Positions 18,221 through 26,296 of a stretch of 64,000 nucleotides of DNA are shown here, in pieces (within the stretch, counting starts at the first letter, position 1; each line of letters begins with the position of its first letter). The notes under the pieces were generated by a model. That model had not been told where the DNA came from. It saw only the letters and a program-made list of their open reading frames with translations, and did no database searches. Source of the DNA: Neomoorella sulfitireducens (GTDB lineage: Bacteria; Bacillota; DSM-521; Neomoorellales; Neomoorellaceae); assembly GCF_024733845.1 (NCBI RefSeq), contig NZ_JANRHG010000005.1, forward strand, positions 121,052 to 185,051. Direction: 5' to 3'. Both the position numbers and the translations under genes were made by a program.

Positions 18221-19890
18221 TCACCATGGACCCTGTCGTCCGGGAATGCGACGTGCTGGTGATGGGCGGCGGCATCGGCGGCCTGATGGCCGCCATCGCC
18301 GCGGCGGACGCCGGCGCAAGAGTCATCGTGGCCGAGAAGGCGGACACCCGCCGCAGCGGCTCCGGCGCCACCGGCAACGACCACTTCGTGTGCTACATCC
18401 CCGAGGTCCACGGGGACTTCGAGGACTTCATGCGGGAGCTCAAGCTGACCCAGGCCGGCCTCAACGCCGACGAGCCGGTGCTGCGTGCCTTCGCCGCCCG
18501 CTCCTTTGAGATCGCCCGGGACTGGCACAAGTGGGGCATCAACATGAAGCTGAACGGCCAGTGGACCTTTGAGGGCCATGCCTATCCCGGCCACATGCGC
18601 ACCCACCTGAAATACGACGGTCGCGACCAGAAGAAGATCCTCACCCGGGAGGCCCTCAAGCGGGGGGTGGTCATCGAGAACAAGACCCCCGTGGCCGAGC
18701 TGCTCACCGACCGGGCGGGCCGCATCTGCGGCGCCATGGCCATCGACGTGTCCGACACGGTCCCCGCCGTCAAGCTCTTCCGCACCAAGACCGTCATCGC
18801 CGCCACCGGCTCCGCCAACCGCATCTACTCCTCCTGCACCCCCGCCTGGATGTTCAACGTGGCCGGTTGCCCCGCTTGCACAGGCACCGGCGTGGCGGCC
18901 TCCTACCGGGTGGGGGCCACCTTGGTGAACATGGACATTCCCGCCATCCCCGCTGGCCCCAAGTACTTCTCCCGGGCGGGCAAGGGGACCTGGATCGGCA
19001 TCCTCCGGGATTATCACGGCAAAAACATCGGCCCCTTCCTGGAGAAGCCCTCCCGGGAGCACGGGGATATCACCTCCGACGTGTGGCCCTCGGTGTTCCG
19101 GGACAAGCAGCGGGACGGCACCGGCCCGGTGTACATGGACTGCTCCGAACTCTCCGAGGAGGACATGCAGTACCTCCTGTGGGCCTTCACCTGCGAGGGG
19201 GACACCTCCCTGGTGGAGGCCATGGAGAAGCAGGGCATCGACCTGCGCCGCCATATGGTGGAGTTCGGCAGCTATGAGTGCACCCTCCTGGGCCGCGGCG
19301 TGGAGATCGACCCCCATGCCGCCACCAACGTCCCCGGCCTGTACGCCGTGGGGGACCAGGTGGGAAACTTCCTCTCCCACATCGCCGGGGCGGCCACCAT
19401 GGGCCGCATCGCCGGTGAGCGCGCGGCGGAGTACGCCCGGACTGCGGAGCCTGACGACCGGGTGGAGAATCACCCCGTGGTGGCCGAGCGCCGCGCCTTC
19501 TACACCGCGCTGATGGAGCGCAAGCACGGCTCCTCCTGGAAGGAACTGAACATAACCGTCAACCAGCTCATGGACGATTACGTGGGGGTGTACAACGTCC
19601 GCTCGGAGACCCTCATGTCCGCCGGTCTGAAATACTTCGGCGACCTGCGCAAGCGGGCGGAGTCCTCGGTCATGTGCCGGGACGCCCATGAGCTGATGCG
19701 TGCCCTGGAGGCCTTCGACCTGCTGGACCTGGCCGAGGTGGTATGCCTGTCCGCCCTGGAGCGGAAAGAGACCCGGGGGGGCCACCGCCGGGCGGACTAC
19801 ACCTTCACCAACCCCCTGCTCAACGGCATGTTCGTCACCGCCCGGCTCCAGGACGGCCGACCCGTCATCTCCATGCGTCCGGCCCGGTAG
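18217..19890 (+). CDS. FAD flavoprotein, fumarate reductase/AprA-like, type I (second copy)
   Basis: This flavoprotein of about 557 residues starts at GTG 18217 (GGGAGG nine bases upstream, overlapping the ferredoxin stop); an ATG at 18226 is the alternative. FAD motif GGGIGGLMAAIAAADAG, then GNDHFVCYIPEVHG, AGPKYFSRAGKGTWIGILR, RRHMVEFGSYE and YAVGDQVGNFLS. It is a paralogue of the protein at 13.1 kb. It is the last intact gene of the GC-rich block; a broken YeiH-type exporter follows after 45 bp. The reaction is unknown. Confidence 0.9.
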   Translation: MITMDPVVRECDVLVMGGGIGGLMAAIAAADAGARVIVAEKADTRRSGSGATGNDHFVCYIPEVHGDFEDFMRELKLTQAGLNADEPVLRAFAARSFEIARDWHKWGINMKLNGQWTFEGHAYPGHMRTHLKYDGRDQKKILTREALKRGVVIENKTPVAELLTDRAGRICGAMAIDVSDTVPAVKLFRTKTVIAATGSANRIYSSCTPAWMFNVAGCPACTGTGVAASYRVGATLVNMDIPAIPAGPKYFSRAGKGTWIGILRDYHGKNIGPFLEKPSREHGDITSDVWPSVFRDKQRDGTGPVYMDCSELSEEDMQYLLWAFTCEGDTSLVEAMEKQGIDLRRHMVEFGSYECTLLGRGVEIDPHAATNVPGLYAVGDQVGNFLSHIAGAATMGRIAGERAAEYARTAEPDDRVENHPVVAERRAFYTALMERKHGSSWKELNITVNQLMDDYVGVYNVRSETLMSAGLKYFGDLRKRAESSVMCRDAHELMRALEAFDLLDLAEVVCLSALERKETRGGHRRADYTFTNPLLNGMFVTARLQDGRPVISMRPAR

Positions 19891-19935
19891 GGGCACGGCG
19901 GACCGACAAAAAAGAGGAACAAAGGAGCAAGGGTA

Positions 19936-20125
19936 ATGGAAGAGAAAAACGGCAAGCTGTCCGTCCTGTACGGCGTCGCTCTGTGTATCGCCATCGACGC
20001 CGCGGCCTGGTGCATGGCAAAGTACATCCCCACGGTGGCAAGCTCATCGGCGGGCCTGTGTTCGCCATCGTCATCGGTATGATCCTGGTCTTTATCAAGC
20101 GCCCCGCCGTTTTTACAGCGCTGAA
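19936..20125 (+). pseudogene. Truncated, frameshifted YeiH/UPF0324 family transporter
   Basis: The frame from ATG 19936 reads EEKNGKLSVLYGVALCIAI, then after a one-base loss near 20038 continues in another frame as GGKLIGGPVFAIVIGMILVF and IKRPAVFTA. This is the N-terminus of the UPF0324 (YeiH, PF03601) membrane family, proposed as sulfate/sulfite exporters in sulfonate-degrading bacteria. Only about 65 of roughly 340 residues remain. At about 20115 the sequence turns sharply from GC-rich to AT-rich, so the gene was cut by the right boundary of the imported block. A good ribosome site (AAAGGAG) shows it was once the last gene of the operon. Confidence 0.7.
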
Positions 20126-20263
20126 GCATGAAATTTTTAAATTAAACCTGAATCCGTGACAACCCAATAACAAAATATCTGGATATGGCTCAAAACCTCG
20201 CGAAAAATAAGGTATAATAGGTTGGATGGTAAACGAATCCATGTTCACCTGCGAGGTGCAGCC

Positions 20264-20588
20264 ATGAAATTCATCATTGAACAGTCTGATGAACACCTTA
20301 CCCCCGTTGCCGGACTGGCTCTGGTCGGGGAAATCCTCAATCATACTGCCCTGAAATACAGATTTAATAAGGCAACCCGGGTTTATCTTCTCCGGATATT
20401 TCTCACGGGGATGTTATCACTTCCTACATCGGCCTGCTTTGCCAAGGCCGGAGCGATTTTGACCATATTGAGCTCTATCGGGATGACCTTTTCTTTGCCC
20501 GGGCACTGGATATCCGGGATGTGCCTTCGAGCCCTACCCTGCGCCGTGGGCCCTCGCTGCCGATAGAGGTTTTGGCGGTTCAAAGAAT
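20264..20588 (+). pseudogene. IS1380-like transposase, frameshifted N-terminal fragment
   Basis: The fragment reads FIIEQSDEHLTPVAGLALVG and then, after a frame change near 20380, SYIGLLCQGRSDFDHIELYR and RALDIRDVPSSPTLRR. This order matches the N-terminal third of IS1380-family transposases. The catalytic core is absent. A TATAAT-like box at 20213 may be its old promoter. Confidence 0.65.
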
Positions 20589-20612
20589 GAAACAAGTTGC
20601 CATCAACTTGGG

Positions 20613-20852
20613 GTAAAGCAAGTTAGCTTACCCCGGAAAGGTAAAATCAGCAAAGCTCGCAAAGCCTATCAAACGCAAAGCTGGTTCAAACGTCTCCAAC
20701 GCTGGCGCGCTGGAGGCGAGGCTACTATTAGTCTTCTGAAGCGCAAATATGGATTACGCCGTAGCCTTTCCAGGGGATATGAGGGTACCACCACTTGGGT
20801 CGGTTATGGAATCTTGGCCTATAATCTACACAGGTTGGCAACAATGGTTTAA
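20613..20852 (+). pseudogene. IS5/ISNCY-like transposase, C-terminal fragment
   Basis: The frame contains QRWRAGGEATISLLKRKYGL and then GYEGTTTWVGYGILAYNL, the C-terminal DDE region with its conserved Glu, typical of IS5-related or ISNCY transposases. It belongs to a different element from the IS1380-like piece just upstream. A palindrome (AAAAAGT-GG-ACTTTTT, about 20923-20938) follows and may be an IS end. This IS graveyard borders the GC-rich block on the right. Confidence 0.6.
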
Positions 20853-20938
20853 CAAGATGGGTAAAGCAGTTAGAGATTAACCCGGACTACAGTCCGGAAA
20901 TAACATTTCCCCTTAAGTGATGCAAAAAGTGGACTTTT

Positions 20939-21277
20939 TCAGGGGGAACTAAGTAGTTTTAAAAAGATATCTGTAACTGCCGGGTCAAACTGCTTCCCTG
21001 CATTCCGCTTTATTTCCGCTATTGCTTCTCTACGGCCCACCGCCCCGCGGTACGGTCGGTCGCTCGTCATTGCGTCATAAGCATCTGCTACGGCTAATAT
21101 CCGGCATGCTAAAGGTATTTCTTCCCCTTTTAAACCCCTCGGGTAACCCCGCCCGTCCCAGCGCTCGTGATGGCACAGGATGTATTCTGCTATATTTGCA
21201 AGTTCCGGCGTGTTTTGAGCAATGCGCCAGCCGATCTCCGCACAACAAAAAGGGAAAGTTCGTCCAGCAACAGGCAC
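20939..21277 (-). pseudogene. HD-GYP phosphodiesterase domain, C-terminal remnant
   Basis: The 112 residues include the HD-GYP hallmark HHERWDGRGYP and the metal/ligand helix ILAVADAYDAMTSDRPYR, the c-di-GMP phosphodiesterase domain. The N-terminal half with the first HD metal ligands is missing, and upstream sequence in this frame does not look like an HD-GYP protein. It is therefore a broken gene, probably cut by the IS insertions next to it, and unlikely to be active. Confidence 0.75.
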
Positions 21278-21356
21278 CTGTATAGGTCTCTATCCCCGTT
21301 GCCCAAATTACTTAAAATGGCCGCCATTGCAAGCGGCCATAATATGACTTTTGTTG

Positions 21357-21518
21357 TTAACCATTCAATTCAAACATATCTTTACCTGCGCTGCAAAGCG
21401 GGCAGACCCAATCATCAGGCAATTCACCAAAAGGTGTACCCGCAGGTATGGCGTTATCTGGATCTCCTTCCAGAGGGTCATAGATATAACCGCATACCGT
21501 ACAGACGTAACTTTCCAT
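21357..21518 (-). CDS. rub: Rubredoxin
   Basis: This 53-residue one-iron electron carrier has both ligand motifs, C-x2-C ([12 protein letters not shown]) and C-x2-C ([14 protein letters not shown]). The start [10 protein letters not shown] at 21518 is normal for the family and has GGGGGAGG upstream. It lies 26 bp downstream of the desulfoferrodoxin gene on the same strand. In anaerobes rubredoxin reduces superoxide reductase, so the pair forms an oxygen-defence operon. Confidence 0.97.
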   Translation of the reverse strand: MESYVCTVCGYIYDPLEGDPDNAIPAGTPFGELPDDWVCPLCSAGKDMFELNG

Positions 21519-21544
21519 AAATATTCCTCCCCCAATAGTTTGCT

Positions 21545-21919
21545 CTATGACTTCCACAGGCCGTGCAGGTTGCAGAAGGCGTAGGCCGAAACATTATCTA
21601 CTTCAGTGCAAAAAACTGCCTCGGGAGCAGCACCGGGTTCCAGGTGCCGGCGCAGTACCAGCCCGCCTGACCGGAGCTCAATCCATTCTATGTAATGTTT
21701 TTCTTCCATTGGATGGGCGGTGCTGCCTACAGTAACTTTAAACCCGCCGTCTATCTTTTCTACCACCGGGACGTGCTTTTCCCTGCTAGCGTCTACAGTG
21801 TTTTCTGCCAGCAATTCCATCGGCTTACCGCAGCACACCAGGGCCCCACGACCGGCATGCAGGACCTCGACGATATTGCCGCAAATGCCGCACTTGTAAA
21901 CCTGACCGCTTATCGTCAT
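21545..21919 (-). CDS. dfx: Desulfoferrodoxin (superoxide reductase)
   Basis: This 124-residue protein reduces superoxide to peroxide without making oxygen. The N-terminal desulforedoxin-like centre is visible (YKCGICGN, then VCCGKPM), followed by the catalytic iron domain with His ligands ([24 protein letters not shown]) and the closing Cys/His pair (CNLHGLWKS). It is therefore the two-iron class. GGGAGG precedes the ATG. It is probably transcribed with the rubredoxin downstream. Confidence 0.97.
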   Translation of the reverse strand: MTISGQVYKCGICGNIVEVLHAGRGALVCCGKPMELLAENTVDASREKHVPVVEKIDGGFKVTVGSTAHPMEEKHYIEWIELRSGGLVLRRHLEPGAAPEAVFCTEVDNVSAYAFCNLHGLWKS

Positions 21920-22080
21920 AATTACCCTCCCGGCTTGCTTAATTTACCTCCATATAAAATTCGAGACATTTTGCCATTTTCCTGCTCTACTATAATAACT
22001 TTAAATTCCTCTTCCTTCCCGGCCGGGACCATCCCCGGTTTTGCTCTGGAAAAATGCTGGAATAAAAAGAAACTCGACAC

Positions 22081-22230
22081 AAAAACGGCCTATTGACGGT
22101 CGTGCTGCCCAAGAAAGAGGCCGGTATGAAACGCGGGAGAAATATCCCTGTGGACTAGCCTCCCCTCCTCTAAAGCATAGAGGTCCCCATTAAACTATAG
22201 AGGCGGTTCCCCTAAAAAAGGGGCTGCCTC
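22081..22230 (+). pseudogene. Hsp20 C-terminal remnant with its terminator
   Basis: KNGLLTVVLPKKEAGMKRGR is nearly identical at protein and DNA level to the C-terminus of the intact Hsp20 at 55.2 kb, ending at TAG 22156-22158. About 42 bp later follows a hairpin beginning AGGCGG (22201-22230), placed as at the end of the intact gene (55659-55692). So a duplication or past homologue left its last 25 codons plus terminator. Everything upstream of 22081 is unrelated. Confidence 0.75.
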
Positions 22231-22500
22231 TATACTTTTAATAAGAGGTCTATAAACTGCCCGGGAGTAATTATTGGGATTCCTTCATATTTGCCCAGAG
22301 CTAACAAATGGCTGTCGCCAGAGATGAGGCAGTCGCATCCCCCTACCATAGCGCACTCTAAAAAGCGGTTATCACTTTGGATCTGCGGGAATAGTGTCAA
22401 TTTCGATATCAGGTATTACCAAAATTGTATTATCAAGGTTAATTAAACCTTCTAATTGCTGCTGTCTCTTTTCCGTAGTACCGGCCTTAGCAAACGTAAA
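22230..22500 (-). pseudogene. PIN-domain toxin, frameshifted
   Basis: On the minus strand the C-terminal part reads DNRFLECAMVGGCDCLISGD and then LLALGKYEGIPIITPGQFID, a typical PIN-type RNase (VapC-like) ending with the conserved Asp pair. One extra base near 22378 breaks the frame between DPK and DNRF. The upstream part (IPDIEIDTIPADP) is in the other frame. No start region or antitoxin gene was found. It is a dead toxin gene. Confidence 0.65.
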
Positions 22501-22642
22501 AAGCATTTTTTAGCTTATTCTTAGCCTTTTTTAATGTTAATTTCATTTTTTTCCATTATACTACGAAAGAATAAACATGAGAGAAGTCCCCGGCGGCGGG
22601 ACGCGTGTTTCATACTGTGAAGGGAGCAGGTGATGGTGCCCG

Positions 22643-23329
22643 TTGAAAGATATCAAATACCGCAGTGAATTAAAGCATATTATCACCCTGGGGGATGCCG
22701 CCGTTGTCAGGAACAGGCTGGCTATGGTGCTACCTGCCGACGAGAACGCCGGGCCGGACCGCAGGTACCATGTCCGCAGTTTATACTTCGATACCCCGGA
22801 GGACAGGTCTCTCTTTGAAAAGATTGAAAGCCTGCCTTTCAGGGAAAAATTCCGGATCCGCTTTTACAACCACGACCACAGCTTCATCCGGCTGGAAAAA
22901 AAGATTAAGCACTACGGCAAAAGCGCCAAGTCCGGGGCAGGGTTAAAAAAAGAGGAGGTGCAGGCAATTTTAAGGGGTGATATCCTCTTCTTGATAGATG
23001 CCGGCCAGGCGCTGCTGCGGGAATTTTACCTGAAGCTTAAAACGGAGAGGCTTATTCCCAGGACTGTGGTGGATTACATGCGGGAGGCCTACAGCTACCC
23101 GGCGGGCAATGTAAGGGTGACTATTGACAGCGATGTCCGGGCTTCTATAAGCTCCACCGACCTTTTCGATGCCGATCTCCCGTGCGCGGCGGTCCTGGAG
23201 ACCGGCCTGTGCGTCCTGGAGGTGAAGTACGACGGTTTCCTGCCGGAGTTCATCCAGGACCTTATCCAGTTAAACAAATGTACCTCGACGGCCATTTCGA
23301 AATACGCGGCCTGCCGCCTGTATATGTAG
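22643..23329 (+). CDS. VTC-domain polyphosphate polymerase-like protein
   Basis: This 228-residue protein has the VTC domain fold used by polyphosphate polymerases: basic residues at the N-terminus (YRSELKHII), RYHVRSLYFDTPED, FREKFRIRFY, then the lysine strand IRLEKKIKHYGKSAKS and the closing CVLEVKYDGFLPEFI. These line a tunnel for triphosphate/polyphosphate. TTG at 22643 is the only in-frame start; a stop lies four codons upstream. It forms an operon with the DUF4956 and CotH genes, a known three-gene association whose shared role is not established. Confidence 0.9.
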   Translation: MKDIKYRSELKHIITLGDAAVVRNRLAMVLPADENAGPDRRYHVRSLYFDTPEDRSLFEKIESLPFREKFRIRFYNHDHSFIRLEKKIKHYGKSAKSGAGLKKEEVQAILRGDILFLIDAGQALLREFYLKLKTERLIPRTVVDYMREAYSYPAGNVRVTIDSDVRASISSTDLFDADLPCAAVLETGLCVLEVKYDGFLPEFIQDLIQLNKCTSTAISKYAACRLYM

Positions 23330-23354
23330 ATCAATCGAAAGGAGCAGCTCAAAC

Positions 23355-24035
23355 ATGAGATTCACCTTTAACGACATATTTAAATCAAGTTTTTTGGAAA
23401 AGGTGGCCGGGTTTTCCATTACCGACGCAGCCCTGGCCCTGGGAGCGGCCTTCCTTGTGGGCATGTTCATCTTCCTTGTTTATAAAAAGACCTTTGCCGG
23501 CGTCATGTACTCGCGTCCCTTCAACATTTCCCTGGTAATGATGACCATGCTGACCACCTTTGTCATCCTGGCCATCAGCTCAAACGTCATCCTCTCCCTG
23601 GGTATGGTGGGTGCCCTGTCAATCGTCCGTTTCCGCACCCCCATTAAGGACCCCATGGATCTGGTCTTCATCTTCTGGGCGATAGGCGCGGGCATAGTCC
23701 TGGGCGCCGGGCTTATACCCCTGGCCGTGCTGGGCTCGCTGGTCACCGGCATCCTCCTCATGGCCTTTGCAAGTAAAAACATTGTGGATATGCCGTACAT
23801 CACCATTATCAACTGTACAAGCGAGGACGCGGAGAACAGGGTGGCAGGGGTTATGAAAAAATACTTCACCAAGTACCGCGTGAAGTCCAAAACCGTTACC
23901 CCGGCCAGGGGTATTGAGCTGGTTTTCGAAGTACGGATGAAAAACGGGGAGACAAAATTTATAAACGAGCTGTCGGCAATCCCGGGCGTCACCAATGCCG
24001 CCATGGTGAGTTTCAACGGTGAGTATGCCTCCTAG
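23355..24035 (+). CDS. DUF4956 membrane protein
   Basis: This 226-residue protein has at least three membrane helices in the first 130 residues (ALALGAAFLVGMFIFLVY; a middle pair with the family motif MVGALSIVRFRTPIKDP) and a soluble C-terminal domain of about 90 residues with a ferredoxin-like alpha/beta look. It lies 25 bp after the VTC gene and 15 bp before cotH. It may place the VTC protein at the membrane; that is inferred only from context. Confidence 0.9.
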   Translation: MRFTFNDIFKSSFLEKVAGFSITDAALALGAAFLVGMFIFLVYKKTFAGVMYSRPFNISLVMMTMLTTFVILAISSNVILSLGMVGALSIVRFRTPIKDPMDLVFIFWAIGAGIVLGAGLIPLAVLGSLVTGILLMAFASKNIVDMPYITIINCTSEDAENRVAGVMKKYFTKYRVKSKTVTPARGIELVFEVRMKNGETKFINELSAIPGVTNAAMVSFNGEYAS

Positions 24036-24050
24036 AGGGAGCTGGAGTTG

Positions 24051-25883
24051 ATGGTGAATGTCAGGACTGCCCTGCTGTCCCTGGTGATGGTGGTATTTAC
24101 AGCGCTGCTCACCCTGGCCGGCGCGATGTTTGGCACCGGCGCCGTCACGGTTTACGGCGACGAGTATATGACAAAGTACTTCCAGAGAGATAAAGTAATG
24201 GAGATTAATATTCAAATAGACCGGGCCGATTGGGACTACCTGATAGAAAACGCCGCCAGGGAGGAATTCTGCACGGCTACGGTCATTGTAAACGGAGACG
24301 TTTACCCCCTGGTGCGGATCAGGGCTAAAGGCAACTCCAGCCTCTCGTCGGTGGCGCGCAGTGACAGCAACCGTTACAGCTTTAAGATTAACTTCAACGA
24401 CATCAATGAAAACCTGACCATGGCCGGGCTGACCCAGCTAAACTTAAACAACTGCTTTTCCGACCCTTCCTATATGCGCGAATACCTCTCATATCAGATA
24501 TTCGAGGCGATGGGGGTGCCTGTGCCGGCCTTCGCCTATGCCGCCGTCTACGTAAACGGGGAGTATTTCGGCCTTTACCTCGCGGTTGAGAGCATACTGG
24601 AACCCTATCTAGAAAGGAACTTCAGCAATATTACCGGCGACCTGTACAAGTCCGTCGGGAATACCCTCAAGTATAACGGCCCGGATCCGGAAAATTATAC
24701 CGGCCTCCAGGTAAAAAGCACTTTGAAGAATGCCAACTGGTCCAAGCTTATAAAGATGCTCGAGGCACTGAACAGCGGCGTTGACATCGAAAAATATCTC
24801 GACGTGGATACGGCGTTGAGGTACCTTGCCGTCAGCACGGCCCTGGCCAACTTCGACAGCTACCAGGGTAATTTCGCCCATAATTACTACCTCTACGAGC
24901 AGGACGGGGTCTTTACGATACTGCCCTGGGATTTGAACATGTCCTTCGGCGGCTTCCAGTTCGGCGGGGATACTTCGAAGGTGTATATTGATGAGCCCAC
25001 CCAGGGGGCAGTAGCCGACAGACCGCTCATCGCCGCGCTTTTGGCCAACGAAGAATACCGGGAGACCTATCACGCTTATCTTGAGGAAATAGCTACAAAA
25101 TACTTGAGCGGCGGCTATCTGGAAAAGGAGACCGCGAGGGTCTTTAACCTCATTTCCGAATACGTCAGGACCGACCCCACTGCCTTTTATACCTACGACC
25201 AGTTCGTAAAGAGTATTTCCGGCACCATCCAGGGCGGGGCCATGGGTGACGAGAACCAGGCAGAAGATGCGGCCCAGGACCAGCAAAATGAGGGGGTAAC
25301 CCGGGGCTTCCAGATGGGCGGGGTCCGGGAATTCGGCAGCAATGTGCCGGGTTTACTTGAATTTGCTGCCTCCATGTCGCAATCGATACTAAAACAGCTC
25401 AGTGGTGAGCTACCTTCTACCAACAATGGCAGCGGTTCCGGCGGCGGCATGGGAATGGTAAGAGGCAGGGTGCCGGACCAGGCGGCCCAAAATAGAGGTA
25501 TGATACCCCCGGGAAATCAAAACATGGGCGCAGAAAATAGAGGAATGATACCGGATAATCAAAATATGGAAGCATTAGAAGCCATCCGGGAGGAAATAAG
25601 GCAGGCCGGCGGTCTTACTGACGAAGTGAGAGAAAAAGCCAGGGAGGCGGGAATTCCTGATAACGTCATTGAGATGCTGGCGGCAGGCCGGGTGGGGCAA
25701 CCTCCCGGCGGCATGCCTCCCGGCAGAGGCGCGGGTGATATGCGCCCGGCAGGCATGGGCGCACCCCGGAACGGGCCTGTTGATAATACCGCCCTGATTT
25801 CCCTGCTGGTATCCGGAAGCGCTATCACCCTGGGTTTAATCATGGCTTTATTCTTCAGGCGCAGGAGATATGTAAAAGCCTGA
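24051..25883 (+). CDS. cotH: CotH-family protein kinase-like surface protein
   Basis: This protein of about 610 residues has an N-terminal signal/anchor, a CotH domain at about residues 50-370, a long low-complexity Gly/Met/Pro/Gln linker (about 400-570) and a C-terminal membrane helix followed by RRRR. CotH motifs are visible: RIRAKGNSSLSS, NNCFSDPSYMREYLSYQIFE, FGLYLAVESI and the metal-site region LPWDLNMSFGG. CotH proteins are atypical secreted kinases known from spore coats. The stop-transfer tail suggests the domain sits outside the membrane. An ATG at 24051 follows GGGAGCTGGAG; a TTG one codon earlier is possible. Confidence 0.9.
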   Translation: MVNVRTALLSLVMVVFTALLTLAGAMFGTGAVTVYGDEYMTKYFQRDKVMEINIQIDRADWDYLIENAAREEFCTATVIVNGDVYPLVRIRAKGNSSLSSVARSDSNRYSFKINFNDINENLTMAGLTQLNLNNCFSDPSYMREYLSYQIFEAMGVPVPAFAYAAVYVNGEYFGLYLAVESILEPYLERNFSNITGDLYKSVGNTLKYNGPDPENYTGLQVKSTLKNANWSKLIKMLEALNSGVDIEKYLDVDTALRYLAVSTALANFDSYQGNFAHNYYLYEQDGVFTILPWDLNMSFGGFQFGGDTSKVYIDEPTQGAVADRPLIAALLANEEYRETYHAYLEEIATKYLSGGYLEKETARVFNLISEYVRTDPTAFYTYDQFVKSISGTIQGGAMGDENQAEDAAQDQQNEGVTRGFQMGGVREFGSNVPGLLEFAASMSQSILKQLSGELPSTNNGSGSGGGMGMVRGRVPDQAAQNRGMIPPGNQNMGAENRGMIPDNQNMEALEAIREEIRQAGGLTDEVREKAREAGIPDNVIEMLAAGRVGQPPGGMPPGRGAGDMRPAGMGAPRNGPVDNTALISLLVSGSAITLGLIMALFFRRRRYVKA

Positions 25884-25976
25884 CCGGGGCGACAGTACCT
25901 CTCTCCCGGCTTAATACCTTATAACCCTGTCGAGAATATCATACTTATACGAAACAAACTACGCCGGGTGGTTTAT

Positions 25977-26078
25977 ATGCTCGCCACCATAAACGAAATC
26001 ATAGGCGATTTCTCCTACCTCCTGGGAACTGCAGTTGTTGCCGAATGCCTGGTCAAGGGTGTCAGGGACCTTCGTTGA
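25977..26078 (+). CDS. Tiny hydrophobic protein of unknown function (33 aa)
   Basis: The frame from ATG 25977 encodes MLATINEIIGDFSYLLGTAV and ends at TGA 26078, with one hydrophobic stretch. Its stop overlaps a possible TTG start of the next small gene (CGTTGATA), a layout typical of coupled translation. No family was recognised. It may be a small membrane peptide; the coding status is uncertain. Confidence 0.35.
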   Translation: MLATINEIIGDFSYLLGTAVVAECLVKGVRDLR

Positions 26079-26263
26079 TACCCCTCTATCTTGCCCTGGC
26101 AATAATTATCGTCGGCCCCGTAGAGGACCTGGCCAACTGCTTTATCGAGAGAATGAAAACCGGGCGCCGTGAAAAGGAGTTATATAAGGAACTGGTGAAC
26201 CAGATCACCAGCATCGCCTTTCTAATTTTGCTGGAACGGGGAGTAAGCAGAGTGGAAACATAA
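26075..26263 (+). CDS. Small membrane protein of unknown function (about 62 aa)
   Basis: From TTG 26075 the frame gives one N-terminal membrane helix (LIPLYLALAIIIVG), a charged middle (ERMKTGRREKELYKELVNQ) and a short hydrophobic end (FLILLERGVSRVET). The frame is open further upstream to 26045 but no ribosome site favours that start. It is followed directly by a strong terminator. No homologue is recognised. Confidence 0.4.
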   Translation: MIPLYLALAIIIVGPVEDLANCFIERMKTGRREKELYKELVNQITSIAFLILLERGVSRVET

Positions 26264-26268
26264 GTTAA

Positions 26269-26295
26269 GCCCCCTTTTTCTGAAGGGGGCTCTCT
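26269..26295. terminator. Bidirectional intrinsic terminator
   Basis: A perfect 8-bp stem (GCCCCCTT 26269-26276 / AAGGGGGC 26283-26290) with a six-base loop is followed on the plus strand by TCTCTATTATT and, read from the minus strand, lies just behind the ABC permease gene. It can end both the small plus-strand genes and the minus-strand exporter operon. Confidence 0.8.
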
Positions 26296-26296
26296 A

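Noticed and set aside
18151..19896. Long open frame antisense to the type I flavoprotein (and similar ones at 7.5-8.9 and 10.6-12.1 kb)
   Set aside because: These are by-products of high GC at third codon positions; the translations are low in complexity, lack domains and oppose clear genes.
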